A stretch of DNA of 47,759 nt, taken from an uncultured Elusimicrobium sp. GTDB lineage: Bacteria > Elusimicrobiota > Elusimicrobia > Elusimicrobiales > Elusimicrobiaceae. The stretch spans positions 1 to 47,759 of the forward strand of contig CACXER010000026.1 of assembly GCA_902766765.1 (NCBI GenBank). Direction: 5' to 3'. The notes below the pieces were generated by a model. It was not told where the DNA came from and did not search any database. It saw only the letters and a program-made list of their open reading frames with translations. Below are positions 1-8,103 of this stretch, in pieces; positions within the stretch are counted from its first letter, which is position 1; each line of letters begins with the position of its first letter. The translations under genes were made by a program, and so were the position numbers.

Positions 1-1003
1 CAAACCCGACGGGCGAACCGGTTACTTTTGTATAAACTTCTTCGTTGGCTTTTTCCAGTTCGTTACATTTTAAGAGGGCTTTGAATTTAAATTCATTTAA
101 CTCGTGGTCGCCGCGAACAAGTGCGATGACCGGGTTGCCGTCCGCCGTGAAAACGAGCAATTTAATCAGTTTATCGGCGCCTACGTTGAGTAAGTGCGCC
201 ACGTCTTCCACGCTATGGGCGTTGGGGGTATCGCGTTTTTCCATGGGTTTTAAATCGGCTTCGCTGATGGTTTGGTCGGCGGGGGGTAAGATTTCTGCTT
301 TTTCCGTGTTGGCCGCGTAGCCGCACGCGGGGCAGTTGGCAATGGTATCTTCGCCGGTGTCGGCCAGTACCATAAATTCATGCGAAAAGTTTCCGCCGAT
401 GGATCCGGTGTCGGCTTCCACTGCGGCAAAATCAAATCCGCAGCGTTTAAAAATGCGCTGATAGGCATCATACATTTTCTTATACCAGTTAGACGCATCT
501 TCGTCGGTAGCGGCGAAAGAATAGGCATCTTTCATATAAAATTCGCGTGCCCGCATCACACCAAACCGGGGGCGAATTTCGTCGCGGAATTTCGTACCGA
601 ATTGATACAAACAAATGGGTAGTTGTTTGTAAGAAGAAATGTCTTTGCGCACGAGGTCGGTAATGACTTCTTCGGCGGTAGGGGCGATGCAAAACTCGGC
701 TTGTTTACGGTCTTCAAAGCGCAAAAGTTCTTTGCCGTAAAACGTCCAGCGGCCGCTTTCTTCCCACAGTTCTTTGGGTTGCACCACGGGGAGCCATACT
801 TCGCACGCGCCGGCTTTGTCCATTTCTTCGCGCACGATGTTTTCCACTTTTTTTAGAACGCGTAGTCCCAAAGGCAACCATTCATAGAGCCCGCTGGCGA
901 GTTTGCGAATGAGCCCCGCGCGAATCATCAGTTTGGCCGATAACGTATCGGCGTCTTTCGGTGCTTCTTTTAAGGTAGGAATATAGTATTGTGATAATTT
1001 CAT
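1..1003 (-). CDS. proS: Prolyl-tRNA synthetase, N-terminal part (cut by window edge)
   Basis: Charges tRNA-Pro with proline in the cytoplasm. The reading frame opens at ATG 1003 with [15 protein letters not shown] and stays open to base 1, giving about 334 residues without a stop. Class II features are visible: the motif 1 region ([19 protein letters not shown]), motif 2 ([21 protein letters not shown]), then [14 protein letters not shown] and a CPACGYAAN stretch. The last visible residues enter the YbaK-like editing insertion typical of the long bacterial ProS form. A ribosome site (AAAGGA) precedes the start. It follows ispG by 13 bases, so it is probably the last gene of the uppS-cdsA-dxr-rseP-ispG-proS run. 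The C-terminal half lies outside the window. Confidence 0.96.
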   Translation of the reverse strand, partial: MKLSQYYIPTLKEAPKDADTLSAKLMIRAGLIRKLASGLYEWLPLGLRVLKKVENIVREEMDKAGACEVWLPVVQPKELWEESGRWTFYGKELLRFEDRKQAEFCIAPTAEEVITDLVRKDISSYKQLPICLYQFGTKFRDEIRPRFGVMRAREFYMKDAYSFAATDEDASNWYKKMYDAYQRIFKRCGFDFAAVEADTGSIGGNFSHEFMVLADTGEDTIANCPACGYAANTEKAEILPPADQTISEADLKPMEKRDTPNAHSVEDVAHLLNVGADKLIKLLVFTADGNPVIALVRGDHELNEFKFKALLKCNELEKANEEVYTKVTGSPVGF

Positions 1004-1016
1004 AAGTTAATGTCCT

Positions 1017-2099
1017 TTATTTTTTCCACGTATTTATTTTATCTATCAGAAAATCTACCCATTTTTCTTGCGGGAGTTTGAACATCGTTTGTCCGTGTTC
1101 AAAGTAAAGCCCTTCACCTTTGCCGCCGGCAATACCAAAGTCCGCATCGCGCGCTTCACCCGGGCCGTTGACAATGCAGCCCATCACGGCAATTTTTAGG
1201 CCGGTGGCTTTTTCGCGCAACGCGCGGTCGTTATAAATTTTTTCTTCCAGCGCGTGTACGGTGCCCGTTACATCTACTTGCGTGCGTCCGCACGTCGGGC
1301 AAGAAATCAAATTAGGCCCATATTCGCGTAGCCCCAATGCCTTTAAAATTTCATAGGCGGTGCGTACCTGCAAGCGCGGATCTTCGGTCAAAGAAACGCG
1401 AATCGTCGCGCCGATACCTTGCTGCAAAAGGGTGCCTAAGGCCACGGAGCTTTTGACGGTACCGCTTAAAAAACTACCCGCTTCGGTAAGCCCGATATGT
1501 AAAGGAATATCGCTTTGTTTGGCAAACAGTTCGTTGGCCAAAACGGTGCGTTTAAAATTATCCGATTTTAAAGAAACAACGACATTTTTGAAATTTAATT
1601 GTTCTAAAATGTTGGCTTGTTCTAAGGCCTCATTGACCATAACTTCGGCCCATTTTTCATCGGTCAGTTCCATGCGGCCCTGTACTTGTTTTAAGTATTT
1701 TACACTGCCCGCATTGACGCCAATACGAATTGCCACGCCGTGATCTTTGGCGGCGCGCACGACTTCTTGCGTGTTTTCCACCGCGCCGATATTGCCCGGA
1801 TTGATACGTACTTTGTCCACGCCTTGTTTAATGGCTTCCAGGGCCAGTTTGTAGTCAAAATGAATGTCAGCCACAAGGGGGGAGTGAATCTGCTTTTTAA
1901 TATCCCCAATGGCTTTGGCCGCGTCCATATCCGGCACGGCTACGCGGTTGATTTCACAGCCGGCCTCTTCCAACGCACAGATTTGCGCGGCGGTTTGTTG
2001 GGCGTTGCGCGTATCGGTGTTGCACATGCTTTGTACGCGCACCGGATGTCCGGTCCCCAATGTGTAAGGGCCTACTTTCACTTCTCTAGTCTTGTACAT
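1017..2099 (-). CDS. ispG: 4-hydroxy-3-methylbut-2-enyl diphosphate synthase (flavodoxin/ferredoxin)
   Basis: Penultimate step of the MEP isoprenoid pathway: it reductively converts methylerythritol cyclodiphosphate to HMBPP with a [4Fe-4S] cluster. The protein has 360 residues, the compact bacterial form. The N-terminal TIM barrel starts at VKVGPYTLGTGHPVRVQSM. The cluster ligands are visible as C267 and C270 (SCPTCGR) and C308 (MGCIVNGPGEA), with the conserved E315 just after. The start at 2099 lies inside the end of rseP (14-base overlap) and has a GAGG ribosome site. It shares the locus with dxr and uppS, so three isoprenoid genes sit in one run. Confidence 0.97.
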   Translation of the reverse strand: MYKTREVKVGPYTLGTGHPVRVQSMCNTDTRNAQQTAAQICALEEAGCEINRVAVPDMDAAKAIGDIKKQIHSPLVADIHFDYKLALEAIKQGVDKVRINPGNIGAVENTQEVVRAAKDHGVAIRIGVNAGSVKYLKQVQGRMELTDEKWAEVMVNEALEQANILEQLNFKNVVVSLKSDNFKRTVLANELFAKQSDIPLHIGLTEAGSFLSGTVKSSVALGTLLQQGIGATIRVSLTEDPRLQVRTAYEILKALGLREYGPNLISCPTCGRTQVDVTGTVHALEEKIYNDRALREKATGLKIAVMGCIVNGPGEARDADFGIAGGKGEGLYFEHGQTMFKLPQEKWVDFLIDKINTWKK

Positions 2100-3213
2100 G
2101 TTTAACCTCGGTTGAAGATGTTTGCGGCGTGGCGGTCTGTTCTATAGCCGCGGCCGGTTTGGCGGGAAAGAAAATGCGTTTAATGTCGGAATATGACGCA
2201 TACACCACCAGTAAAATCAGTAAATATAGCCCGCAATTTACAGCGATATTGAGTGTTTTTTCCGTCGGGAGTTTATGCGTAAGCCCTTCCCATAAATATA
2301 CAAGCGCATAACCGCCGTCCAATATCGGAATAGGAAATAAGTTAAACATTCCGACGGCCACCGATAAGAGCGCAATCAAAAACACAAAATCCACGATACT
2401 GCTGTGGGCGGCTTTGTGAATCACATTGACAATTCCAATCGGCCCGGCGAGTTCAGGGGCTTTTTTCTGTTTAAAACTGTGGGCGAGCGATGAGAGCGAA
2501 AGCGCCGTCCAATAATAACATTGATACGCTCCAAATCCAATGGCTTGCCACCAGGATATGACGCGGTAGGTGGGTTGTACGGTTAGCCCCAGCACGGTGG
2601 GTTTGTCGGCTCGAAAATCGCTTTGTTTAACAAGGGCAGTTTGTTTTTCGCCGCCGCGCAGGTACGTAAGTGCTAAATCGCCCTGGCGGGAAGATAGTGC
2701 CTCGGTCAATTCTTTCCAATTGGTAATATCTTTATCGTTGACGCGGATAATTTGGTCTCCGGGTTGCAAATTGATTTTTTGCGCCGGGTAACCCTCCACC
2801 ACTTCTCCAACGGTGGCAGATAGACGGGTGGGATCCATTTCTGGAACTCCCTTAAAATAAGCAAGCGCGGAAAAAATAACCGCAGCAAGCAGGTAATTAA
2901 ACAGCGCCCCGTTTATTACCATGAAAAATTTGGCGTACCATTTTTTGGCGGCAAATTCGTAGGGCTTGGGCGGCTCTTTGGCCCCTTCGGGGTGGAACAT
3001 GGGCCCGGCGGGTTCCACAAATCCACCAAAAGGAATAGCGCGGATTTGGTAGTCGGTATCACCTGATTTTTTGTGCCATAATATTTTGCCAAATCCAAAT
3101 GAAAATTCGTTGACCCGTATCCCTGTTAAACGGCAGGCCAGGAAATGACCGAACTCATGTACGATGACAATCGGGCTGAGCACAACGAGTACGGCTAAGA
3201 TAGAAAGTAACAT
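2086..3213 (-). CDS. rseP: RseP-type site-2 zinc metalloprotease
   Basis: Intramembrane protease of the S2P family that cleaves transmembrane segments, classically anti-sigma factors and signal-peptide remnants. The protein has 375 residues. The first membrane segment carries the zinc motif HEFGH at residues 19-23. A PDZ domain lies at about 130-215 (the GDQIIRVNDKDI region). A C-terminal membrane segment carries the NLFPIPILDGG motif that supplies the third metal ligand. It has one PDZ domain rather than the two of E. coli RseP. ATG 3213 is preceded by AGGAG. It lies 8 bases after dxr and overlaps ispG. No rseA or rpoE homologue is visible in the window, so its substrate here is unknown. Confidence 0.95.
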   Translation of the reverse strand: MLLSILAVLVVLSPIVIVHEFGHFLACRLTGIRVNEFSFGFGKILWHKKSGDTDYQIRAIPFGGFVEPAGPMFHPEGAKEPPKPYEFAAKKWYAKFFMVINGALFNYLLAAVIFSALAYFKGVPEMDPTRLSATVGEVVEGYPAQKINLQPGDQIIRVNDKDITNWKELTEALSSRQGDLALTYLRGGEKQTALVKQSDFRADKPTVLGLTVQPTYRVISWWQAIGFGAYQCYYWTALSLSSLAHSFKQKKAPELAGPIGIVNVIHKAAHSSIVDFVFLIALLSVAVGMFNLFPIPILDGGYALVYLWEGLTHKLPTEKTLNIAVNCGLYLLILLVVYASYSDIKRIFFPAKPAAAIEQTATPQTSSTEVKHVQD

Positions 3214-3221
3214 AGTTTCTC

Positions 3222-4421
3222 CTAAATAATGGCTTTGCGGTATGTTTTATCCGCCAGCACTTCGTGGGCTTTTTCCCGTGCCCAACGGTCGGCTTCCAAC
3301 GCTTGGTTGAGGGTAGCATGGCCCGGCGTTTGCGGAGCGGCTTTGAGCACCGTATACACCAACTTGGCTATTTCGGTAAATTTGATTTTTCCGTTTAAGA
3401 ACGCATCCACGGCTATTTCATCTGCGGCACTTAACACCGCCGGAAAAATGCCCCCTTGGCGGGCGGCGGCCAGGGCTAATTCCAAACACGGAAAACGATT
3501 GAAATCGGGTTCCATAAATTCCAATTTGGCTACTTCAAACAAATTTAATTTTTTTACCGGTCCCGGCAACCGTTTGGGATAAGTAATGGCATACTGGATC
3601 GGTACGCGCATATCGGGTTCACCCATCTGAGCCATAATAGCCCCGTCGTGAAATTCTACCGCGGAGTGGATAATGGACTGCGGATGAATTACAATTTGTA
3701 CTTTTTGTTCGGGCAAATTAAATAAGTTCATAATCTCAATAGATTCAAACCCTTTGTTCATAAGCGTAGCCGAATCTATGGTAATTTTTTTGCCCATTTT
3801 CCAGCGCGGATGATTTAACGCTTCGGCCGGAGTAACGGTGGAAAGCGCGCCTTTGCGCTTGGCAAACGGACCCCCGGACGCCGTTAAGAAAATGCGGGAA
3901 ATATCTTGTGAAATCGTGGAATAATTGTGCTCGTTAGCCATTCCGGCCAAACATTGGAAAATGGCAGACGGTTCACTGTCTACGGGTAAAATAGCCCCTT
4001 TCCATCGTTCGCACTCTTGCATGAGCGTTTTGCCGGCCATGACCATCGGTTCTTTGTTGGCCAGTGCTACCGTTTTACCGGCTTTAATAGCGGCAACGAG
4101 CGGTTGCAACCCTATTGCCCCGACGACACCGTTAATGACTAAATCCGCACTGGGCAGCGAGGCCATAAAGCAGAGACTGTCAATTTCCGGCGGTAACAAA
4201 CGCGTGCCGGCCGGCATTTGGTCTTTAATTTTTTCGTAACTTTCCGGATTTAACACGGCCGCAAAACGCGGCTCAAATTGGTGCACTTGTTTTAAAAATA
4301 AATCCGTATTGTTGTTAGCCGACAAACCCACCACTCGGTATTGCGGGCCCAAGCGGGCGATAACATCTAGCGAAGACGTGCCGATAGAACCGGTAGAACC
4401 TAGAATAACAATTTGTTTCAT
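3222..4421 (-). CDS. dxr: 1-deoxy-D-xylulose 5-phosphate reductoisomerase
   Basis: First committed step of the MEP pathway: DXP is rearranged and reduced with NADPH to methylerythritol phosphate. The protein has 399 residues, a normal length. The nucleotide-binding N-terminus is ILGSTGSIGTSSLDV. Metal and substrate motifs are visible: LANKEPMVMAG, PVDSEPSAIFQ (the acidic residues are kept, but the usual His after DSE is Pro), LTASGGPFA and KMGKKITIDSATLMNKG. The start ATG overlaps the cdsA stop by four bases (ATGA), which suggests translational coupling. Order cdsA-dxr-rseP is conserved in many bacteria. Confidence 0.97.
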   Translation of the reverse strand: MKQIVILGSTGSIGTSSLDVIARLGPQYRVVGLSANNNTDLFLKQVHQFEPRFAAVLNPESYEKIKDQMPAGTRLLPPEIDSLCFMASLPSADLVINGVVGAIGLQPLVAAIKAGKTVALANKEPMVMAGKTLMQECERWKGAILPVDSEPSAIFQCLAGMANEHNYSTISQDISRIFLTASGGPFAKRKGALSTVTPAEALNHPRWKMGKKITIDSATLMNKGFESIEIMNLFNLPEQKVQIVIHPQSIIHSAVEFHDGAIMAQMGEPDMRVPIQYAITYPKRLPGPVKKLNLFEVAKLEFMEPDFNRFPCLELALAAARQGGIFPAVLSAADEIAVDAFLNGKIKFTEIAKLVYTVLKAAPQTPGHATLNQALEADRWAREKAHEVLADKTYRKAII

Positions 4422-5233
4422 AACGTATATAAGACCACGTAATAAAATAACGGGGCGAGCAGCAAGTAAGAATCAAAGCGATCCAAAAATCCGCCGTGCC
4501 CGGGTAGTAAATTGGAAGAATCTTTCACGCCGGCCGAACGTTTTAATACAGACTCAGCCAGATCAGACACTTGCCCGACTATGGCTACCAGAAGGCCCAA
4601 TCCTACCGCCACCGGTACGGAAAAGCACGTCGGTAGGAACAAATGTTGCATAAGTACCGCCGCCCCGACGGCCAGTAGCGTACCGCCCACAGCGCCTTCC
4701 CACGTTTTTTTCGGGCTGACTTCGGGGTTGAGTTTGTGGCGACCGAAGAAACGACCTGAGAAATACGCCCCCGTATCGGACACCCACACGGTAATCATCA
4801 TAAACAGCGTGAGATATTCGCCAAACGTAGCAATATCGCGTAAGTTGATAAGATGCGCCAGCGACCACGGAATAATAAAAATGCCGGTGAACGTATTGCA
4901 CACGCGTTCCCACGAGCGTTTGGGAGTAAGCACTTCCAAAAGTAACACACCGCAGATGACTACGCTAATAGCAAATGGGTAGAGATTATCAGGCAGTTCT
5001 GTTTTGAGCGGCATGCGGCCTAAAATGGCAACGGCCCCCATGAGTGCCCCGAACACAAGTAAACTAAGGGTGTGGACGGGTTTTTTGCCTAGCGAAAGCA
5101 CTAAACTGTATTCGTATAAGCATAACAGAATTACACAGCCCACAAAGACCATGTAAAACACGCCGCCAAAGTGAATGGCGGCTAAAATTACGGGAACGCC
5201 GATTACGGCGGTTAAAATGCGAGGTAATAACAT
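4418..5233 (-). CDS. cdsA: Phosphatidate cytidylyltransferase
   Basis: Makes CDP-diacylglycerol from CTP and phosphatidic acid for phospholipid synthesis at the inner membrane. The protein has 271 residues with about seven or eight hydrophobic segments. The family signature is clear in the C-terminal third: SDTGAYFSGRFFGRHKL, SPKKTWEGAVGG, then DLAESVLKRSAGVKDSS and LPGHGGFLDRFDS. The start ATG 5233 has no ribosome site. Instead a -10-like TAAAAT ends six bases before it, so a leaderless transcript is predicted. The gene therefore seems to have its own promoter although it lies 48 bases downstream of the AlkD-like gene in a co-directional run. Confidence 0.95.
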   Translation of the reverse strand: MLLPRILTAVIGVPVILAAIHFGGVFYMVFVGCVILLCLYEYSLVLSLGKKPVHTLSLLVFGALMGAVAILGRMPLKTELPDNLYPFAISVVICGVLLLEVLTPKRSWERVCNTFTGIFIIPWSLAHLINLRDIATFGEYLTLFMMITVWVSDTGAYFSGRFFGRHKLNPEVSPKKTWEGAVGGTLLAVGAAVLMQHLFLPTCFSVPVAVGLGLLVAIVGQVSDLAESVLKRSAGVKDSSNLLPGHGGFLDRFDSYLLLAPLFYYVVLYTL

Positions 5234-5239
5234 ATCTTT

Positions 5240-5245
5240 ATTTTA
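5240..5245 (-). promoter_or_regulatory. -10 box of a predicted leaderless cdsA promoter
   Basis: TAAAAT on the minus strand, followed by AAAGAT and then the cdsA ATG. Transcription would begin at or next to the A of the start codon. No convincing -35 box was found at 17 bases, so the promoter call is tentative. Confidence 0.45.
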
Positions 5246-5281
5246 CTAAATTTTAGGTACGCGCGTGTAGGTGCGCGGCTT

Positions 5282-5989
5282 TTAGCGGCGCGCGGCAAGC
5301 AGTTTCTTGATTTTGGGGGAGTTGAGTTCCCACAGCGCATTACGGGCTACCCAATGGGCGGTTTTGTTATCTTCGTACAAGTCCAAAATATCACGCGCGC
5401 AGGCTAACGCATAGGGCGTTAAACGCGGGTTTTTTTTGCCGATGGTACGCAAGGCCCAGTTGACGGCTTTATGTACCATGGGGCGCGGGTCGCAGGCGTG
5501 AATTTTAATCAGCGGTAAAAACATAATTAAATCTTCATCCGCGGTTTTGGCACGCGGAGCGGCTAGTGCACATAACGTGGCAAACCCGGCGCGGCGGACA
5601 AATTCTTCTTCGTTTTTCATCCAACGCTCGGCCAGTGCCAACGGTTTTTTGACTTTGGAAAATAAGTGGCACGCACAGGCATCACAAATATCCCACGAAT
5701 TTAGATCATACACCCATTTTTTAAGGGTTTCGCGCGAAATGAGATTTGGGTCGGCAAGCATAGCGGCTAAAATGCGGGCTTCATGTATGCCCGTTTGCCA
5801 TAATTCTTCGGCCAATTTTTGATCCGGATGCGGAACCGTTTTGGCAAGTAGGCGCAGCTGTGTAACCGGTGTTCCGACGGCAAATTGTGTGTTGATACCA
5901 AAGCGGTCGGCCATTTGTTTTTTAAAACGGGGGGATGAAGATTTTTTTATTTGGGCCAAAATTTCACCCGCACGGGAGGAAGTTGTCAT
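5282..5989 (-). CDS. AlkD-like DNA alkylation repair protein (HEAT-like repeats)
   Basis: The 235-residue all-helical protein matches the AlkD/DNA-alkylation-repair family of HEAT-like repeat DNA glycosylases, which excise bulky or cationic alkylated bases. DLNSWDICDACACHLF supplies a Trp-x3-Asp pair (W99, D103), and KAVNWALRTIGK supplies a later Trp (W178). The spacing resembles the catalytic W/D/W set known from Bacillus AlkD (family knowledge; no alignment was run). The start 5989 has a GGAGGG site inside the end of uppS, with only two bases between that stop and this start. A repair gene inside the uppS-cdsA block is not standard. Its substrate specificity cannot be read from sequence. 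Confidence 0.82.
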   Translation of the reverse strand: MTTSSRAGEILAQIKKSSSPRFKKQMADRFGINTQFAVGTPVTQLRLLAKTVPHPDQKLAEELWQTGIHEARILAAMLADPNLISRETLKKWVYDLNSWDICDACACHLFSKVKKPLALAERWMKNEEEFVRRAGFATLCALAAPRAKTADEDLIMFLPLIKIHACDPRPMVHKAVNWALRTIGKKNPRLTPYALACARDILDLYEDNKTAHWVARNALWELNSPKIKKLLAARR

Positions 5990-5991
5990 GG

Positions 5992-6672
5992 TTAAATCCC
6001 TCCGAAACGGCGTTGACGCGCGGCGTAGGCGGCCAGGGCCTCTTCAAATTCGTGTTCGTCAAAATCCGGCCATAAGACAGGCGTAAAATAAAATTCGCTA
6101 TATGCCGCTTGCCATAATAAAAAGTTAGAGAGTCGTTCTTCACCGGACGTGCGGATGATAAGTTCCGGGTCCGGCAGTTGCGGATGATAGAAATAACGGC
6201 GCAACATTTCCGGCGTGAGATTTTTTTCTCCGGCGGCGTGGGCGGCATTTACGGCGTGGATAATTTCTTGGCGTGCCCCGTAATTTAAGGCCAAGTTGAG
6301 GGTAAGCCCCGTGTTTTGTGCGGTTTCTTGGACGGATTGGTCTAATTGGGTAAGTAACGCTGCCGGAAGGGGATCGCGCTCGCCACTGACCCACAGGCGG
6401 ATATTTTCCTTCTTGGCGGTTTGGGTATATTGGATAAGCGAATCCGACAGTAGTTTCATGAGTCCGTCAATTTCCTCTTGCGGGCGCGACCAATTTTCCG
6501 AAGAAAAAGCATAAAGCGTTAAAAAGGAAATTTTGTTCTTTTGCGCGGCTTTTATGGCGCGTTCAACGGCTTTGGCTCCGGCTTTGTGCCCGGCTAAGCG
6601 CGGTAAATGACGGCTCTTGGCCCAACGTCCGTTTCCGTCCATGATAATCGCAACATGTTGTAAGGTTGACAT
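5992..6672 (-). CDS. uppS: Isoprenyl (undecaprenyl) diphosphate synthase
   Basis: Cis-prenyltransferase that builds the C55 lipid carrier for cell-wall precursors from FPP and IPP. The start was set at ATG 6672 (MSTLQHVAIIMDGNGRW), giving 226 residues. A longer open frame reaches 6777 but would run through a terminator and into the upstream gene. Motifs: IIMDGNGRWAKSR with the catalytic Asp, LPRLAGHKAG, ENWSRP, and ELIIRTSGEERLSNFLLWQAAYSEFYF. There is no Shine-Dalgarno sequence. An extended -10 (TGCTAGAAT) ends seven bases before ATG, so the mRNA is probably leaderless. In most genomes frr sits directly upstream; here the ankyrin gene separates them. Confidence 0.96.
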   Translation of the reverse strand: MSTLQHVAIIMDGNGRWAKSRHLPRLAGHKAGAKAVERAIKAAQKNKISFLTLYAFSSENWSRPQEEIDGLMKLLSDSLIQYTQTAKKENIRLWVSGERDPLPAALLTQLDQSVQETAQNTGLTLNLALNYGARQEIIHAVNAAHAAGEKNLTPEMLRRYFYHPQLPDPELIIRTSGEERLSNFLLWQAAYSEFYFTPVLWPDFDEHEFEEALAAYAARQRRFGGI

Positions 6673-6679
6673 ATATATT

Positions 6680-6688
6680 ATTCTAGCA
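6680..6688 (-). promoter_or_regulatory. Extended -10 of a predicted leaderless uppS promoter
   Basis: TGCTAGAAT on the minus strand with seven bases to the ATG. It lies directly after, and partly in the T tail of, the terminator of the ankyrin gene. One 35-base stretch thus ends one transcription unit and starts the next. Confidence 0.5.
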
Positions 6689-6722
6689 AATAAAACGGGC
6701 GCAACTAAAACGTTACGCCCGT
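6688..6722 (-). terminator. Rho-independent terminator of the ankyrin gene
   Basis: Minus strand: ACGGGCG and CGCCCGT arms (plus positions 6716-6722 and 6695-6701) with a 14-base loop, followed by TTTATTT. It sits 20 bases after the ankyrin stop codon. Confidence 0.75.
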
Positions 6723-6742
6723 GATATGTGTTAAGTGTATTT

Positions 6743-7285
6743 TTATTTCTTTGCGGATGCTTCTTCTTTAATGGCATTCACTATTTTGCGGATAACGGAT
6801 GGCCTTTTTGCCTTTTCCAGTATCTCTGCAATTCGGCCATGGTGGTAATGGTCCGGGTCCAACATGGCAAGGTCATAGGCCGTTTGTCCTTTCTTGTTCA
6901 CTAAGTCTATCCTAGTACGTGGCAATCCGTTAGATTCTTTTGCATTAACGAGATCCTCTACTATTTCAGCTCTTGACGGTCTTCCATAATATGCTGCAAT
7001 CATAAGAGCGGTCCAACCATCATTGTCCTGTTGGTTTACATCCGTCGTCGGCTCCTCAATAAGGACTCTGGCAATTTCTGCTTTTCCCAAAAAAGCCGCA
7101 ACCATAAGGGCTGTCTTTCCTTTTTCGTTTTGTTCGTTTACATTTGCCCCTTTGGAAATGAGTTCTTTGACGCCTTGTGGAGTGGCGTCGGATTTATATA
7201 CGTAACTAACAAGTCCTTGCGCTTGTAACGTGCCAAAGCACGCGAAAATAACTATTGCACTAAGCAGTAACGATAACCGTTTCAT
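6743..7285 (-). CDS. Exported ankyrin-repeat protein (small)
   Basis: The 180-residue protein has a signal peptide (MKRLSLLLSAIVIFACFGTLQAQG, cleavage near residue 22-23) and about four ankyrin repeats. Diagnostic segments are ISKGANVNEQNEKGKTALMVAAFLGKAEIARVLIE and VNQQDNDGWTALMIAAYYGR, then a last repeat ending in QTAYDLAMLDPDHYHHG. A short Lys/Ala-rich tail follows. Ankyrin repeats bind proteins, and the likely place is the periplasm or outside. The start has a strong site (AGAAGGAGG). It has its own terminator and an upstream element shared with the second ankyrin gene at 45088. It is inserted between frr and uppS, which are normally adjacent. The partner is unknown. Confidence 0.88.
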   Translation of the reverse strand: MKRLSLLLSAIVIFACFGTLQAQGLVSYVYKSDATPQGVKELISKGANVNEQNEKGKTALMVAAFLGKAEIARVLIEEPTTDVNQQDNDGWTALMIAAYYGRPSRAEIVEDLVNAKESNGLPRTRIDLVNKKGQTAYDLAMLDPDHYHHGRIAEILEKAKRPSVIRKIVNAIKEEASAKK

Positions 7286-7321
7286 AAAAATTCCTCCTTC
7301 TAAAATGATGTTTTATACTAC

Positions 7322-7351
7322 TAAGTATATGCGTTTTTTGTCCAATTTCAA
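7322..7351 (-). promoter_or_regulatory. Candidate promoter of the small ankyrin gene
   Basis: On the minus strand, TTGAAA, 18 bases, then TACTTA, with a nearby TATAAA. The second ankyrin gene has TTGAAT, 19 bases, TACTTA at the corresponding place. The exact -10 is uncertain. Confidence 0.4.
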
Positions 7352-7360
7352 CGGGTTTTT

Positions 7361-7389
7361 GGACCTAGATATACTTAGGTCCTTTGGCC
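7361..7389 (-). promoter_or_regulatory. Upstream element shared with the second ankyrin gene
   Basis: Minus strand: GGCCAAAGGACCTAA (7375-7389), then TAGGTCCAAA a few bases later. GGACCTA and TAGGTCC form an inverted repeat (7361-7367 and 7376-7382). A 14-of-15 match lies at 44986-45000 before the other ankyrin gene, again 87-89 bases from the start codon. An operator for a dimeric regulator is a reasonable inference. Confidence 0.5.
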
Positions 7390-7408
7390 TAAGTAATTGC
7401 TCATTATG

Positions 7409-7440
7409 CAAACAACCCCGCGTTTTGGTTTGGCGCGGGG
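7409..7440 (-). terminator. Rho-independent terminator of frr
   Basis: Arms CCCCGCG (7416-7422) and CGCGGGG (7434-7440) with an 11-base loop, followed on the minus strand by TTGTTTG. It lies 26 bases after the frr stop. Confidence 0.75.
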
Positions 7441-7466
7441 CGGTTTTATATTGGTTTGGGCCAAAA

Positions 7467-8030
7467 TTAAATAGTCATAATTTCGGCTTCTTTTTTGGAA
7501 ATTACGGCGTCAATTTGCGCGATGTGTGCATCCGTCGCTTTTTGTACGTCGCTTTCGTAGCGTTTCAAATCGTCCTCGGTAATTTCGGACGCTTTTTGTG
7601 CTTTTTTAAGTTTTTCCATAACGTCACGGCGCACGTTGCGAACGGCCACTTTAAAATCTTCGCTCATTTTGGAAATATTTTTGGCCAGTTGTTTGCGGCG
7701 CTCTTCGGTCATGGACGGCAGCGTAATGCGGATGACTTTGCCGTTATTGACTGGGCTGGCACCCAGGTCGGCTTGTTGCAAGGCCTTATCAATATCGTTT
7801 AACGAACTGATATCCCACGGTTGGATTTCCAACGTTTTAGCGTCTAAAATGTTGATGACGGCCATTTGTTTAATCGGGGTGGGCGTGCCGTAATAATCTA
7901 CACGGATATTTTCCAACAGGCCCGCGCTGGCGCGTCCGGTGCGGATAGTAGCCAAGTCGCGCTCCAAACGGGCGACGTGTTCGGCCATATCGTTTTTGGT
8001 TTTGCTGAGTAAAGCGGTAATTTCTTCCAT
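7467..8030 (-). CDS. frr: Ribosome recycling factor
   Basis: Releases the ribosome from mRNA after termination, together with EF-G. The 187 residues are the normal length. Typical segments are LATIRTGRASAGLLENIRVDYYGTPTPIKQMA, TLEIQPWD, and the C-terminal helix RRDVMEKLKKAQK followed by DAHIAQIDAVISKKEAEIM. It has its own promoter (TTACCA, 17 bases, TATAAT with an upstream TGC; -10 at 8058-8063) and a short leader with an AGG site. A terminator follows, so it is monocistronic here rather than joined to uppS. It is divergent from the pilin at 8166. Confidence 0.97.
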   Translation of the reverse strand: MEEITALLSKTKNDMAEHVARLERDLATIRTGRASAGLLENIRVDYYGTPTPIKQMAVINILDAKTLEIQPWDISSLNDIDKALQQADLGASPVNNGKVIRITLPSMTEERRKQLAKNISKMSEDFKVAVRNVRRDVMEKLKKAQKASEITEDDLKRYESDVQKATDAHIAQIDAVISKKEAEIMTI

Positions 8031-8103
8031 AATAACCTCGCTACGTAAAGTTACTTTATTATAGCAATTATTGGTTGGGTTGGTAATAGCGTTTAAAAAG
8101 GGC

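Noticed and set aside
1360..2105. Plus-strand frames opposite ispG
   Set aside because: Shadows of a fully conserved minus-strand gene; no ribosome sites or family resemblance.
6673..6777. Extension of UppS to 261 residues
   Set aside because: It runs through a terminator and into the ankyrin gene end; the family N-terminus begins right at the MSTLQHVAIIMDGNGRW start.
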